In this document: positions 15,321 through 23,940 of the stretch, piece by piece
Position numbering within the stretch: the stretch's first letter is position 1
Layout: every line of letters begins with the position of its first letter
Assembly (NCBI GenBank): GCA_016213205.1
Contig: JACRAZ010000022.1
Span: 1 to 36,655 of the forward strand
DNA: 36,655 nt
Direction: 5' to 3'
DNA from: Burkholderiales bacterium
GTDB lineage: Bacteria > Pseudomonadota > Gammaproteobacteria > Burkholderiales > Burkholderiaceae_C
Notes under the pieces: model-generated
What the model saw: only the letters and a program-made list of their open reading frames with translations
Database searches by the model: none
Told to the model about the DNA's origin: nothing
Program-made: the position numbers and the translations under genes

Positions 15321-16166
15321 ATGGCCGACTTGCCCACCGATCTGCCCACCCTCTGCGCCGTGGTGCTGCTGCTGGGCCTGAAGCACGGCTTCGATGCCGA
15401 CCACCTGGCCACCATCGATGGCATGACACGCCTGCAGGCGCGGGCTGGCCGGCCACAGGCCCGCTGGTGTGGTGCACTGTTCTCGCTGGGCCATGGCACG
15501 GTGGTGGTTGCCATCGCGCTGCTCATGAGCCTGCTCAGCCGGCAGGGCCGCGTGCCCGAGTGGCTGGACGCCACCGGCGTGTGGATCTCGGTGAGCGTGC
15601 TGCTGGTGCTGGGCGTGGCCAACCTGCGCGCGGTGCTGGCCAGCCCGCCCGGCGTGCCGGTGGCACCGGTGGGGCTGAAGAGCGCGCTGCTGGGCCGCCT
15701 GCTCGGGCGCTGGACCCGCGCCACCCACCCGGCGGCAGTGGCAGGCGTGGGCGCGCTGTTCGCGCTGTCGTTCGACACGCTGAGCCAGGCCGCCCTGTTT
15801 GCGCTGGCCGCCAGCAGCTTCGGCGGCGCCGGCACCGCGCTGTTGCTGGGCTTGCTGTTCACCGCCGGCATGTTGATCACCGACGCGGTGAACGGCTGGT
15901 GGATCGCGCGGCTGATCGCCCGCGCCGATGTGGTGGCCGCTGTCGCCTCGCGCGTGATGGGGCTGGCCGTCGCCGCGCTGAGCCTGCTGGTGGCAGCGCT
16001 CGCCATGGCGCGCCAGGCCTCCGGCGCCCTGGACACCTGGGCCGACGCGCAGGGCCTCACCCTGGGCCTGGTGATGGTGGGCGTGCCCGGCCTGAGCTAT
16101 GCACTGGCACGCTGGCTGGCCGCTCGCGGCCGAGCGGCGGCCGGTGACGTGGCGCATCCGGTATGA
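15321..16166 (+). CDS. NiCoT-family nickel/cobalt permease
   Basis: A 281-residue inner-membrane transporter of the HoxN/NixA/NicT family. The family's essential signature H-X4-D-H is His22-GFDA-Asp27-His28 in LKHGFDADHLATIDG, in the first hydrophobic segment. Further family segments are LFSLGHGTVVVAIAL, ALFALSFDTLSQAALFA and LFTAGMLITDAVNGWW. About seven to eight membrane segments are visible. The length is a little short for the family (usually 330-370), mainly in loops and termini. The start at ATG 15321 places the signature normally; a TTG at 15288 lies inside the operator and is unlikely. The NikR operator just upstream makes nickel the probable substrate rather than cobalt. Confidence 0.93.
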   Translation: MADLPTDLPTLCAVVLLLGLKHGFDADHLATIDGMTRLQARAGRPQARWCGALFSLGHGTVVVAIALLMSLLSRQGRVPEWLDATGVWISVSVLLVLGVANLRAVLASPPGVPVAPVGLKSALLGRLLGRWTRATHPAAVAGVGALFALSFDTLSQAALFALAASSFGGAGTALLLGLLFTAGMLITDAVNGWWIARLIARADVVAAVASRVMGLAVAALSLLVAALAMARQASGALDTWADAQGLTLGLVMVGVPGLSYALARWLAARGRAAAGDVAHPV

Positions 16167-16184
16167 CGAATCCGGCGTAGACAC

Positions 16185-17621
16185 ACCACTGTCCTACTGG
16201 GCGCCAGCGATGCGGCCTCGCAGGGCGTGATCCGCGCCGCCTTGCTCAAGAGCCGGCCCGCGCTGCGACCGGGCGAGGTGCTGGCATTCGTGCCCGGGGT
16301 GATCGTCACCCAGCACTCGGGTGGCGGCAAGGCCAACCAGTACTTCCTGCGCGGCTTCAACCTCGACCATGGCACCGATTTCGCCACCAGCCTGAACGGC
16401 ATGCCGGTGAACATGCCCAGCCACGGCCACGGCCAGGGCTACACCGACCTGAACTTCCTGATTCCCGAGCTGGTGCAACGCATCGAGTACCGCAAGGGCC
16501 CGTACTTCGCCCGCAGCGGAGACTTTGCCTCCGCCGGCGCGGCCGACATCGTCTACCGTCGGCAGCTGGACACGCCCTTTGCCCTGCTCGGCCTGGGCGA
16601 GAAGGGCTACCGCCGTGCCCTGGCCGGCGGCTCGGCCACGGTGGGCGATGGCCTTACGCTGTTGGCCGCCTTCGAGGCCATGGGCAACGACGGCCCCTGG
16701 CAGCAGCCCGAGGCCTTGCGCAAGCGCAATGGCGTGCTCACGCTCAGCGGTGGCACGGCGGCACAGGCTTGGTCGGCCAGCCTGTTGGGCTATCGCGCCC
16801 GGTGGACCGCCACCGATCAGGTGCCGCAACGCCTGATCGACGCCGGCCAGCACAACGGCCTGCCCTTCGGCCGCTTCGACACCCTGGACGCCAGCGACGG
16901 CGGCAGCACCTCGCGCAGCAACGTGTCGGGCGAATGGCACCGCACCGAGGGCGACCACAGCACGCGCATGGCCGCGTACGTGATGCGATACCGGCTGCAG
17001 CTCTTCTCGAACGTCACCTACGCACTGGACCGGCCCGAGGAAGGTGACCAGTTCTCGCAGCGCGACAGCCGCCGCGTGGCCGGCTACAGCGCAAGCCACA
17101 GCGTCGGCCACCTGGTGGGCGCCTGGCCGACGCGCAGCGAGGTCGGCCTGCAACTGCGGCACGACAAGGCGCGGGTGGGCCTGTTCGACACGGTGCAACG
17201 CCGCGTCACGGCCACCACTCGCGATGACACGCTGCGTGAAACCCTGGCTGTCACCGGCGGGCGCATCCCGAACGCGGTGGACCGTGTGGCGTCGCTGGCG
17301 CTGACCGCGCGCAAGCTCGACCCCTGGTCGGCCAGCGTGCAATGGCGCTACCTCGGCAGCGGTGCACTGGTGGAGGACAACAGCCAGCGCTCGACCGCTT
17401 CCCTGACGACCAACCTGCGCCTGGCCTGCACGCTGCCGGCCTGGGCCGGCCGTGGCAGCGAGCTGACGCTGGACGTGTTCAACCTGACCGACCGGCGCGT
17501 GAACGACATCCAGTACCACTACCCATCCCGCCTGCCCGGCGAGGCCGACGCGGTGGCCGACCGGCATGTGCACCCGGCCGAGCCGCGCACGCTGCGGCTG
17601 GCCCTGCGACTGGGCTTCTGA
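16185..17621 (+). pseudogene. TonB-dependent receptor remnant lacking N-terminus and part of the barrel
   Basis: Homology to TonB-dependent receptors begins abruptly at about 16185 (VLLGASDAASQG), 18 bp after the permease stop. The signal peptide and TonB box are absent, and the only in-frame starts are weak (GTG 16227). The plug is good: LRPGEVLAFVPGVIVTQHSG, KANQYFLRGFNLDHGTDFAT, NGMPVNMPSHGHGQGY and LIPELVQRIEYRKGPYF. Around 17255-17275 the mid-barrel strand RDDTLRETLAVTGG joins directly to RIPNAVDRVASLALT, which in relatives belongs near the C-terminus, so an estimated 200-300 residues are missing by an in-frame deletion. The C-terminus is complete (LTLDVFNLTDRRVNDIQYHY ... LRLALRLGF). 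At about 480 residues it cannot make a full barrel. Its position after NiCoT suggests a former nickel receptor. Confidence 0.8.
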
Positions 17622-17631
17622 GCCCAACGCC

Positions 17632-18120
17632 TCAGAGCGCGCAGTGCACCGGCTGCGCCGCCAGCAGGCGGCCGAGCACATCCGGTGTCACACCCACCAG
17701 GTAGCCGCGCCGGCCGCCGTTGATCAGGATCTTGTCCAGCGCCAGCACGCTGGCCTCCACGTACACCGGCATCGGCTTGCGGGTGCCGAAGGGCGAGGTG
17801 CCGCCCACCAGGTAGCCGCTGTGGCGTTGCGCCACCTCGGGCTTGCAGGGCTCCACGCTCTTGGCGCCGATGGCGCGTGCCAGGTTCTTGGTGCTGACCT
17901 GCTTGTCGCCGTGCATCAGCACGATCAGCGGCTCGGCGCGCTCGTTCTGCATCACCAGCGTCTTCACCACCGCATGCTCGGGCACGCCGAGCTGGCGCGA
18001 GGACTCGGCGGTGCCGCCATGGTCCACGTAGTCGTACACATGCTCGGTGAATGCAACGCCCGCGCCGCGCAGCACCTGCGTGGCCGGGGTCTCGCTGACA
18101 TGCTTGTCTTTCTTCGCCAT
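17632..18120 (-). CDS. ybaK: Cys-tRNA(Pro)/Cys-tRNA(Cys) deacylase YbaK
   Basis: A 162-residue YbaK/EbsC-type deacylase that removes mischarged cysteine from tRNA(Pro). The sequence matches the family from end to end: TPATQVLRGAGVAFTEHVYDY at the N-terminus, VVKTLVMQ with the conserved lysine, KQVSTKNLARAIGAKSVEP, SGYLVGGTSPFGTRKPMPVYVE (the GGTSPFG loop), and INGGRRGYLVGVTP. The length is normal. It converges with the receptor remnant (10-bp gap) and begins 12 nt after the aldo/keto reductase stop, so it is the last gene of a minus-strand run. Confidence 0.94.
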   Translation of the reverse strand: MAKKDKHVSETPATQVLRGAGVAFTEHVYDYVDHGGTAESSRQLGVPEHAVVKTLVMQNERAEPLIVLMHGDKQVSTKNLARAIGAKSVEPCKPEVAQRHSGYLVGGTSPFGTRKPMPVYVEASVLALDKILINGGRRGYLVGVTPDVLGRLLAAQPVHCAL

Positions 18121-18132
18121 GGTCTTGCGTGT

Positions 18133-19194
18133 TCACTGCGCCGGGTCGCGAAGCTCCCAGCGGATGCGGTCGATCTTGGTCAGCAGCTCGGCCGGCAGGC
18201 TCAGGTGCCAGGCGGCCAGGTTCTCCTCGAGCTGGGCCACGCTGGTCACGCCGATGATGGTGCTGGCCACGCGCCAGTTGCGGTAGCAGAAGGCCAGCGC
18301 CATCTGCGTGGGCGTGAGCCCGTGCTCGCGCGCCAGCGCGTTGTAGCGCCGGGCGGCGGCCAGGGTCTCGGGCCGCGCCCAGCGCTGGCGCCGCATGGTC
18401 TCGAAGCGGGCCAGCCGACCCAGCCCGGGCGGCTGGCCGTCGTAGCCGGTGCTGTCGTACTTGCCGGTCAGCGAGCCGAAGGCCAGCGGCGAGTAACCCA
18501 GCAGCGACACCCCGGTGCGCAACAGCACTTCGTCCAGGCCGTTGTCCACGCTGCGGTTCACCAGCGCGTACGGGTTCTGCACCGACACCACGCGCGGCAG
18601 GCCATGCGCGTCGGCCAGGCGCAGGAACTCCATCACCCCCCAGGGTGATTCGTTCGACAGGCCGACGCAGCGCACCTTGCCCGCGCGCACCAGCGTGGCC
18701 AATGCCTCCAGCTGCGCGTGCATTGAGGTGGTGGCGCGGTCTTTCGCGGGGTCGAGGTACAGGCTGCCGAACGAGGGCACGTTGCGGTTGGGCCAGTGGA
18801 TCTGGTAGAGGTCGATCACCTCGGTCTGAAGGCGCTTGAGACTGGCCTCGCAGGCCTGCACGATGTGTTCGGGTTTCAGGTCGTCGCTGCCGTCGCGGAT
18901 CCAGTCCATGCCCCGCGAGGGGCCTGCCACCTTGGTGGCCAGCACCACGCGCTGGCGCACCCCCGGCCGCGCGGCGAACCAGCGGCCGAGCATGGTTTCG
19001 GTGGCGCCGAAGGTCTCGCGCCGCGCCGGCACGGCGTACATCTCGGCCGTGTCGATGAAGTGGATCCCGTGCGCCAGCGCGTGGTCCAGGATGGCAAAGG
19101 CGGTGGGCTCGTCCACCTGCTCGCCGAATGTCATCGTGCCCAGGCAGATGCGGCTGACCTGCAGCGGCCCGTGGCCCAGGGTGAGGGTGTCCAT
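18133..19194 (-). CDS. Tas-like NADP-dependent aldo/keto reductase
   Basis: A 353-residue (alpha/beta)8 aldo/keto reductase closest to E. coli Tas. It begins with a beta hairpin (LTLGHGPLQVSRICLGTMTFGEQ). The catalytic tetrad is represented by Asp and Tyr in FIDTAEMYAVP, Lys in VVLATKVAGPSRG, and His in LYQIHWPNRN. The C-terminal cofactor region includes YSPLAFGSLTGKY and ASTIIGVTSVAQLEENL. Tas complements tyrosine auxotrophy in some mutants, but its natural substrate is unsettled. The start at 19194 is chosen because it gives the family N-terminus; an upstream ATG at 19239 adds 15 unrelated residues. It lies 75 nt after the sulfurtransferase stop. Confidence 0.9.
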   Translation of the reverse strand: MDTLTLGHGPLQVSRICLGTMTFGEQVDEPTAFAILDHALAHGIHFIDTAEMYAVPARRETFGATETMLGRWFAARPGVRQRVVLATKVAGPSRGMDWIRDGSDDLKPEHIVQACEASLKRLQTEVIDLYQIHWPNRNVPSFGSLYLDPAKDRATTSMHAQLEALATLVRAGKVRCVGLSNESPWGVMEFLRLADAHGLPRVVSVQNPYALVNRSVDNGLDEVLLRTGVSLLGYSPLAFGSLTGKYDSTGYDGQPPGLGRLARFETMRRQRWARPETLAAARRYNALAREHGLTPTQMALAFCYRNWRVASTIIGVTSVAQLEENLAAWHLSLPAELLTKIDRIRWELRDPAQ

Positions 19195-19269
19195 CGTGAT
19201 GTCCGTGTCGTGTGGCGGTGCGGGTGCAGAGTGTGCCAAGGCCGTCGGCGCATTGCGCCGGTCAAGGTT

Positions 19270-20121
19270 TCAGGCGCCCAGCGCCACCGGCGCATCGGGC
19301 TGCGCGCACCACTCGCTCCACGAGCCCGGGTACAGCCGCGCGCCGGGCAGGCCGGCGGCTTCCATGGCCAGCAGGTTGTGGCAGGCCGTGACGCCGGAGC
19401 CACACTGCTGCACCAGGTCGGCCGCGGTGCGGCCGCCCATCAACGCGGTCCATTCGGCGCGCAACTGCTCGGCCGGCTTGAAGCGCCCGTCGGCCTGCAG
19501 GTTGTCCCGGAAGCAGCGGTTCACCGCGCCGGGGATGTGGCCGGCCACCGGGTCCAGCGTTTCGTTCTCGCCACGGAAACGGTCCGGCGCGCGCGCATCG
19601 ACGATCAGGCGCTGGCCCTTGCCCAGGCCTTCGCGCAGCGGGGCGTAGGCCAGCGCTTCGACCAGCGGCTCGCGCACGCTGAACTGGCCGGCGCCCAGGC
19701 CGGGCGCGATGCCGATCTGCAGCGCGCCGCCTGCGGCGCGCCAGGCCGCGAGCCCGCCGTCGAGCACCGCCACCTGCGCGTGGCCCACCCAGCGCAGCAT
19801 CCACCACAGCCGCGCGGCATACATGCCGCCGGCGTTGTCGTAGGCGACGATGGTGCTGTCGTCGCTGGCCCCCAGCGCGGCCATGCGGCGCGCGAAGGTG
19901 GCGCGCTCGGGCAAGGGGTGGCGGCCGTTGCGGCCGGTCTTGGCCGCGGAGAGTTCCTGGTCCAGGTGCACATGCACCGCGCCCGGCACGTGGCCCAGCG
20001 CATGCAGGCGGCCGCCGGCGTTCGGGTCGGACAGGTCGAAGCTGCAATCGCACACCAGCAGCTGGTCGCGGTGCTCGCGCATCATGGCCTGCAAAGCGGG
20101 GGCGGAAATCAGCGGTGTCAT
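19270..20121 (-). CDS. sseA: 3-mercaptopyruvate sulfurtransferase (SseA type)
   Basis: A 283-residue protein with two rhodanese domains. The N-terminal domain is inactive and contains GHVPGAVHVHLDQELS. The C-terminal catalytic domain has the active cysteine Cys240 in the loop QCGSGVTACHN. CG[S/T]GVTA loops indicate mercaptopyruvate preference, while thiosulfate sulfurtransferases usually have CRxGx[R/T], so SseA activity is preferred. Other conserved parts are VDARAPDRFRGENETLDPVAG, with the substrate-binding arginine, and GHIPGAVNRCF. It transfers sulfur from 3-mercaptopyruvate to cyanide or thiols. The start codon is 5 nt after the stop of the acyl-CoA synthetase gene, so they are co-transcribed. 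Confidence 0.92.
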   Translation of the reverse strand: MTPLISAPALQAMMREHRDQLLVCDCSFDLSDPNAGGRLHALGHVPGAVHVHLDQELSAAKTGRNGRHPLPERATFARRMAALGASDDSTIVAYDNAGGMYAARLWWMLRWVGHAQVAVLDGGLAAWRAAGGALQIGIAPGLGAGQFSVREPLVEALAYAPLREGLGKGQRLIVDARAPDRFRGENETLDPVAGHIPGAVNRCFRDNLQADGRFKPAEQLRAEWTALMGGRTAADLVQQCGSGVTACHNLLAMEAAGLPGARLYPGSWSEWCAQPDAPVALGA

Positions 20122-20126
20122 GGTGT

Positions 20127-21860
20127 TCAGGTCCGTTCGGTGGGCGAAGCCGGCGCGGCCGCGCGCGCCTCTTCCTGCAGGCGCAGCACGCGGCGCTGCA
20201 CCTTGCCAGTGGTGGTCATCGGCAGGGCGTCGATGAACTCGATGTCCTTCGGGTACTCGTAGGGCGCGAGCCGCCCCTTCACATGCTGCTGCAACGCCTG
20301 CACCAGCGCCTCGTCACCCCGGAAGCCGGGCGCCAGCACCACGTAGGCCTTGACCACGGCGCCACGCTGCGCATCGGGCTTGGGCACCACCGCGGCGTTG
20401 GCCACCGCCGGGTGCTTGACGAGGCAGTTCTCCACCTCGCTGGGGCCGATGCGGTAGCCGGCGGCCTTGAACACATCGTCGCTGCGGCCCTGATACCAGA
20501 GGTAGCCGTCCTCGTCCATCACCGCGGTGTCGCCGGTGCGGCACCAGCTCGCGGCCGGGTCGCCGGTGAACTTGGCGCGCGTGGCACCCTCGTTGCGCCA
20601 GTAGCCGAGGAAGAACACCGGGTCGGGCTCGCCGTGCACGTCCAGCCGGTGCAGCGCCACGTCGCCGGGGGTGCCGCGCGGGCACTCGCGGCCTTCGTCG
20701 TCGATCACCGCCACGCGGTGGCCCGGGTAGGCGCGGCCCATGCTGCCGGGGCGCGCGGGCCAGCCGGGCACCACGCGCCCGGCAGCGTCCACGCTGCGCT
20801 GGCAGTTGCCGACGATGTAGTTGATCTCGGTCTGGCCGAACATCTCGTTGACCACCACGCCCAGTTCGTGGCGGCACCAGTCGAACACCGCATCACCCAC
20901 CGCCTCGCCTGCGCTCATGATGGCGCGCAAAGTGAGCGTGTGGCGATCGCGCGGGTGCGGCACCGCCTTCATCATCGCCTTCAGCGCGGTGGGGAACAGG
21001 AAGGTGTGGGTGACGCGGTGCGCCTGCATCAGCGCCAGCGCCGCCTCGGGGTCGAAGCGGCCCTGGTAGGCCACGATCTCGCGGCCGAAATACAGCGTGG
21101 GCAGCAGCGCATCCATCAGCCCGCCGGTCCATGCCCAGTCGGCCGGCGACCAGAACACCGCATCGTCCTGCGGGAACCAGTTCTGGCTGCACACGAAGCC
21201 GCTGAGGTTGCCGATCAAGGCCCGGTGCGGGATCAGCGCGCCCTTGGGTGGGCCGGTGGTGCCGCTGGTGTAGATCAGCACCGCCGGGTCGTCGGCGCCG
21301 GTCAGCACCGGGTCGTGGGTGTCGGGCGCCGCGGCCAGCAGCGCCGGCCAATCGGCATCGCCCTGCCCCGCCGCCGCGCCCACGGCGACGAGGCAGGCCA
21401 GCGCCGGGCACTCGGCGCGTGCGGCGCGCAGGTTGGCGATCGCGCTTTCGTCGACGATGGCCACCCGGGCCTGGCTGTCCTGCAGCCGGTAGGCCAGCGC
21501 GTCAGGGCCGAACAGCATGGACAGCGGCATCGCCACCGCGCCCAGCTGGTAAACGGCCATGTGGGCAATGGCCGTCTCGAAGCGCTGCGGCATCACGATC
21601 GCCACCCGGTCGCCGCGCTGCACGCCCAGGCGCTGCAACGCATGGGCCAGCCGGTTCGCCTGGCGCTGCAGTTCGCCATAACGCAGGTCGGCGCGTTCGC
21701 CGCGTTCGTTCTGCCACCGGATGGCGATCGCCTCGGGTGTCTGGCGCGCCCAGCGGGCGCAGCAGGCCTGCGCGATGTTGAACTGCGCCGGCACCTGCCA
21801 GCGGAACTGCGCATGCAGCGTGGCGTGGTGGTCGGCGGCTGGTGCAGGTGGGTGTGTCAC
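20127..21860 (-). CDS. Acyl-CoA synthetase (AMP-forming), acetyl/medium-chain type
   Basis: A 577-residue ANL-superfamily adenylating enzyme. Motifs in order: the phosphate-binding loop LIYTSGTTGPPKG, WSPADWAWTGGL, the adenylate-binding region NEMFGQTEINYIVGN, the hinge region YQGRSDDVFKAAGYRIGPSE, and the C-terminal catalytic lysine in PMTTTGKVQRRVLR. The pattern resembles acetyl-CoA synthetase-like and medium-chain acyl-CoA synthetases; the exact acid cannot be given. The GTG at 21860 is preferred as the start because GGAGG lies 6 nt upstream; an ATG at 21932 is in frame but adds Pro/Arg-rich residues and overlaps the preceding acetyltransferase gene. sseA follows 5 nt later, and the GNAT gene ends 55 nt upstream. 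Confidence 0.92.
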   Translation of the reverse strand: MTHPPAPAADHHATLHAQFRWQVPAQFNIAQACCARWARQTPEAIAIRWQNERGERADLRYGELQRQANRLAHALQRLGVQRGDRVAIVMPQRFETAIAHMAVYQLGAVAMPLSMLFGPDALAYRLQDSQARVAIVDESAIANLRAARAECPALACLVAVGAAAGQGDADWPALLAAAPDTHDPVLTGADDPAVLIYTSGTTGPPKGALIPHRALIGNLSGFVCSQNWFPQDDAVFWSPADWAWTGGLMDALLPTLYFGREIVAYQGRFDPEAALALMQAHRVTHTFLFPTALKAMMKAVPHPRDRHTLTLRAIMSAGEAVGDAVFDWCRHELGVVVNEMFGQTEINYIVGNCQRSVDAAGRVVPGWPARPGSMGRAYPGHRVAVIDDEGRECPRGTPGDVALHRLDVHGEPDPVFFLGYWRNEGATRAKFTGDPAASWCRTGDTAVMDEDGYLWYQGRSDDVFKAAGYRIGPSEVENCLVKHPAVANAAVVPKPDAQRGAVVKAYVVLAPGFRGDEALVQALQQHVKGRLAPYEYPKDIEFIDALPMTTTGKVQRRVLRLQEEARAAAPASPTERT

Positions 21861-21915
21861 GGGGAACCTCCGGGCTGCGACCTCCGGCCGGCGTGCTGCG
21901 GGCGGCCCGGTCGGT

Positions 21916-22401
<486 letters not shown>

Positions 22402-22407
22402 GCGGCG

Positions 22408-22413
22408 ATTCTG
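22408..22413 (-). promoter_or_regulatory. CAGAAT -10-like hexamer six bases before the GNAT start
   Basis: On the minus strand CAGAAT is followed by 6 nt and ATG. This is the fourth example in the window of a -10-like hexamer abutting a start codon with no Shine-Dalgarno sequence. Confidence 0.3.
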
Positions 22414-22537
22414 GCACCGGCCCTGCCACACGCGGGACAGCAGGCCGCCCGGACGCCCGCTACAGTGCCACGCTCCGGCCCGCACGGCCGCGCCGTGGGG
22501 CGCGTTGCCGGCTCGCGGCCACCACCAGGTCCCTGCC

Positions 22538-23464
22538 GTGAACCCAGCCTATGTCCCCCGCCAGCCCGCCCGCAGCCTGAGCGTGCCGGTGCGCGGCCTG
22601 CACTACCACGTCACCGCCTGGGGCGACCTGGGCGCGGTGCGCCCGGAGGCGCCGCTGCGCGTGCTGATGCACGGCTGGATGGACGTGGGCGCCTCGTTCC
22701 AGTTCGTCGTCGATGCGCTGGACGATGGACACGCGGTGATCGCGCCCGATTGGCGTGGCTTCGGCCTGAGCGAGGCGCCGCCCCGCACCGACAGCTACTG
22801 GTTCGCCGACTACCTGGGCGACCTGGACGCACTGCTCGACCACTTCTCGCCCGAGGCGCCGGTGGACCTGCTGGGCCACAGCATGGGCGGCAACGTGGTG
22901 ATGGTCTATGCCGGCGTGCGGCCGCAGCGCATCCGGCGGCTGGTGAACCTGGAAGGCTTCGGCCTGCCGGATAGCGACCCGGCCGATTCGCCGCCCCGCC
23001 TGGCGCAGTGGCTCGACGAGCTGAAGACACCGCAACGCCTGAAGCCCTACGACAGCCTGGAGGCCGTGGCGCAGCGCCTGCGCCAGACCAACCCGCGCCT
23101 GGCAGAGGACAAGGCCGCCTGGCTCGCCAACCACTGGGCCGAGCCGGACGGCGCCGGACACTGGCGCCTGCGCGCCGATGCGGCCCACAAGCGCGTGAAC
23201 CCGGTGCTCTACCGCGCGCAGGAGGTGATGCAGGCCTGGCGCCGCATCACGGCCCCGGTGCTGTGGGTCGAGGGCGACCAGAGCCGCCCCCCCTCGGCCT
23301 GGACCGGGCGCTACAAGCGCGAAGAGTTCGAAGCCCGCCTGGCCAAGGTGCCACAGCTGCAGCGCGCACTGCTGGCGAACGCCGGCCACATGCTGCACCA
23401 CGACCAGCCCGAGGCGCTTGCAGCGCAACTGCGGTCGTTCTGGACCGCCGCGGCCCGCGGCTGA
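22538..23464 (+). CDS. Alpha/beta hydrolase
   Basis: A 308-residue alpha/beta hydrolase fold protein. Landmarks are the oxyanion-hole motif LMHGWMD (His45-Gly46), PDWRGFGLSE, the nucleophile elbow LLGHSMGGNV (Ser115), a strand ending VLWVEGDQS with a candidate acid, and the catalytic histidine in LLANAGHMLHHDQPEAL. No signal peptide is present, so it is cytoplasmic. The GTG at 22538 (product starting MNPAYVPRQPARSLSV) is the best start; no in-frame ATG lies near. The substrate is unknown: epoxide hydrolase, haloalkane dehalogenase and esterase families share this layout. It is divergent from the GNAT gene and converges with the DUF4212 gene. Confidence 0.85.
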   Translation: MNPAYVPRQPARSLSVPVRGLHYHVTAWGDLGAVRPEAPLRVLMHGWMDVGASFQFVVDALDDGHAVIAPDWRGFGLSEAPPRTDSYWFADYLGDLDALLDHFSPEAPVDLLGHSMGGNVVMVYAGVRPQRIRRLVNLEGFGLPDSDPADSPPRLAQWLDELKTPQRLKPYDSLEAVAQRLRQTNPRLAEDKAAWLANHWAEPDGAGHWRLRADAAHKRVNPVLYRAQEVMQAWRRITAPVLWVEGDQSRPPSAWTGRYKREEFEARLAKVPQLQRALLANAGHMLHHDQPEALAAQLRSFWTAAARG

Positions 23465-23507
23465 CGGCAGGCGCCGGGCCAAGCCAATCGATGGCGGTGA
23501 ACCGGAC

Positions 23508-23783
23508 CTAGTCGTTCTTGCGGTCGCTGTACTCGCGGTCCAGCCGTTCCATCGCGAAGGCGTAGTACCAGATGATCAGGCAGTAGACCAGCAAGGCGCC
23601 CTGGGCCGCCGCCCAGAAGCCGAACGGCCAGCCGAACAGGCTGAAGTGAAGGTCGGCCGCGAAAAAGCACAAGCCGAAGGTGAGCACGAACCACAGCGCC
23701 AGCAATGCGCCGATCAGCCGCAGGTTGCGCCGCCAGTACTGGCGCATGCGCTCGGCGGGCAGCAGGGGGGTCGTCGGGTTCAT
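23508..23783 (-). CDS. DUF4212 protein, sodium/substrate symporter small subunit
   Basis: A 91-residue membrane protein. After a basic N-terminus (ERMRQYWRRNLRLIG) two hydrophobic segments follow, LLALWFVLTFGLCFFAADL and FWAAAQGALLVYCLIIWYYA, and then a charged tail (MERLDREYSDRKND). This is the DUF4212 family, the small partner of a large sodium:solute symporter in acetate/organic-acid uptake. Normally the large-subunit gene follows directly. Here the next gene downstream on this strand is absent: the opposing hydrolase gene ends 43 bp away. The small subunit is therefore an orphan in this window. The start at 23783 gives the usual length. Confidence 0.87.
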   Translation of the reverse strand: MNPTTPLLPAERMRQYWRRNLRLIGALLALWFVLTFGLCFFAADLHFSLFGWPFGFWAAAQGALLVYCLIIWYYAFAMERLDREYSDRKND

Positions 23784-23940
23784 CGGCAGGACGGCAACAC
23801 GGTCATGGGGCCTGCGGCCCCGGGGCGCTGCCCGGCAGTGTCGGCCCGGCCCGCCGGAAGCCTGCTCGGGGCAAACCCGCGGCCCCGCCGAGCGGGCCAC
23901 CCCATGCGAGAATTCGCGCTTTTGTCGGATACCCATCTCC

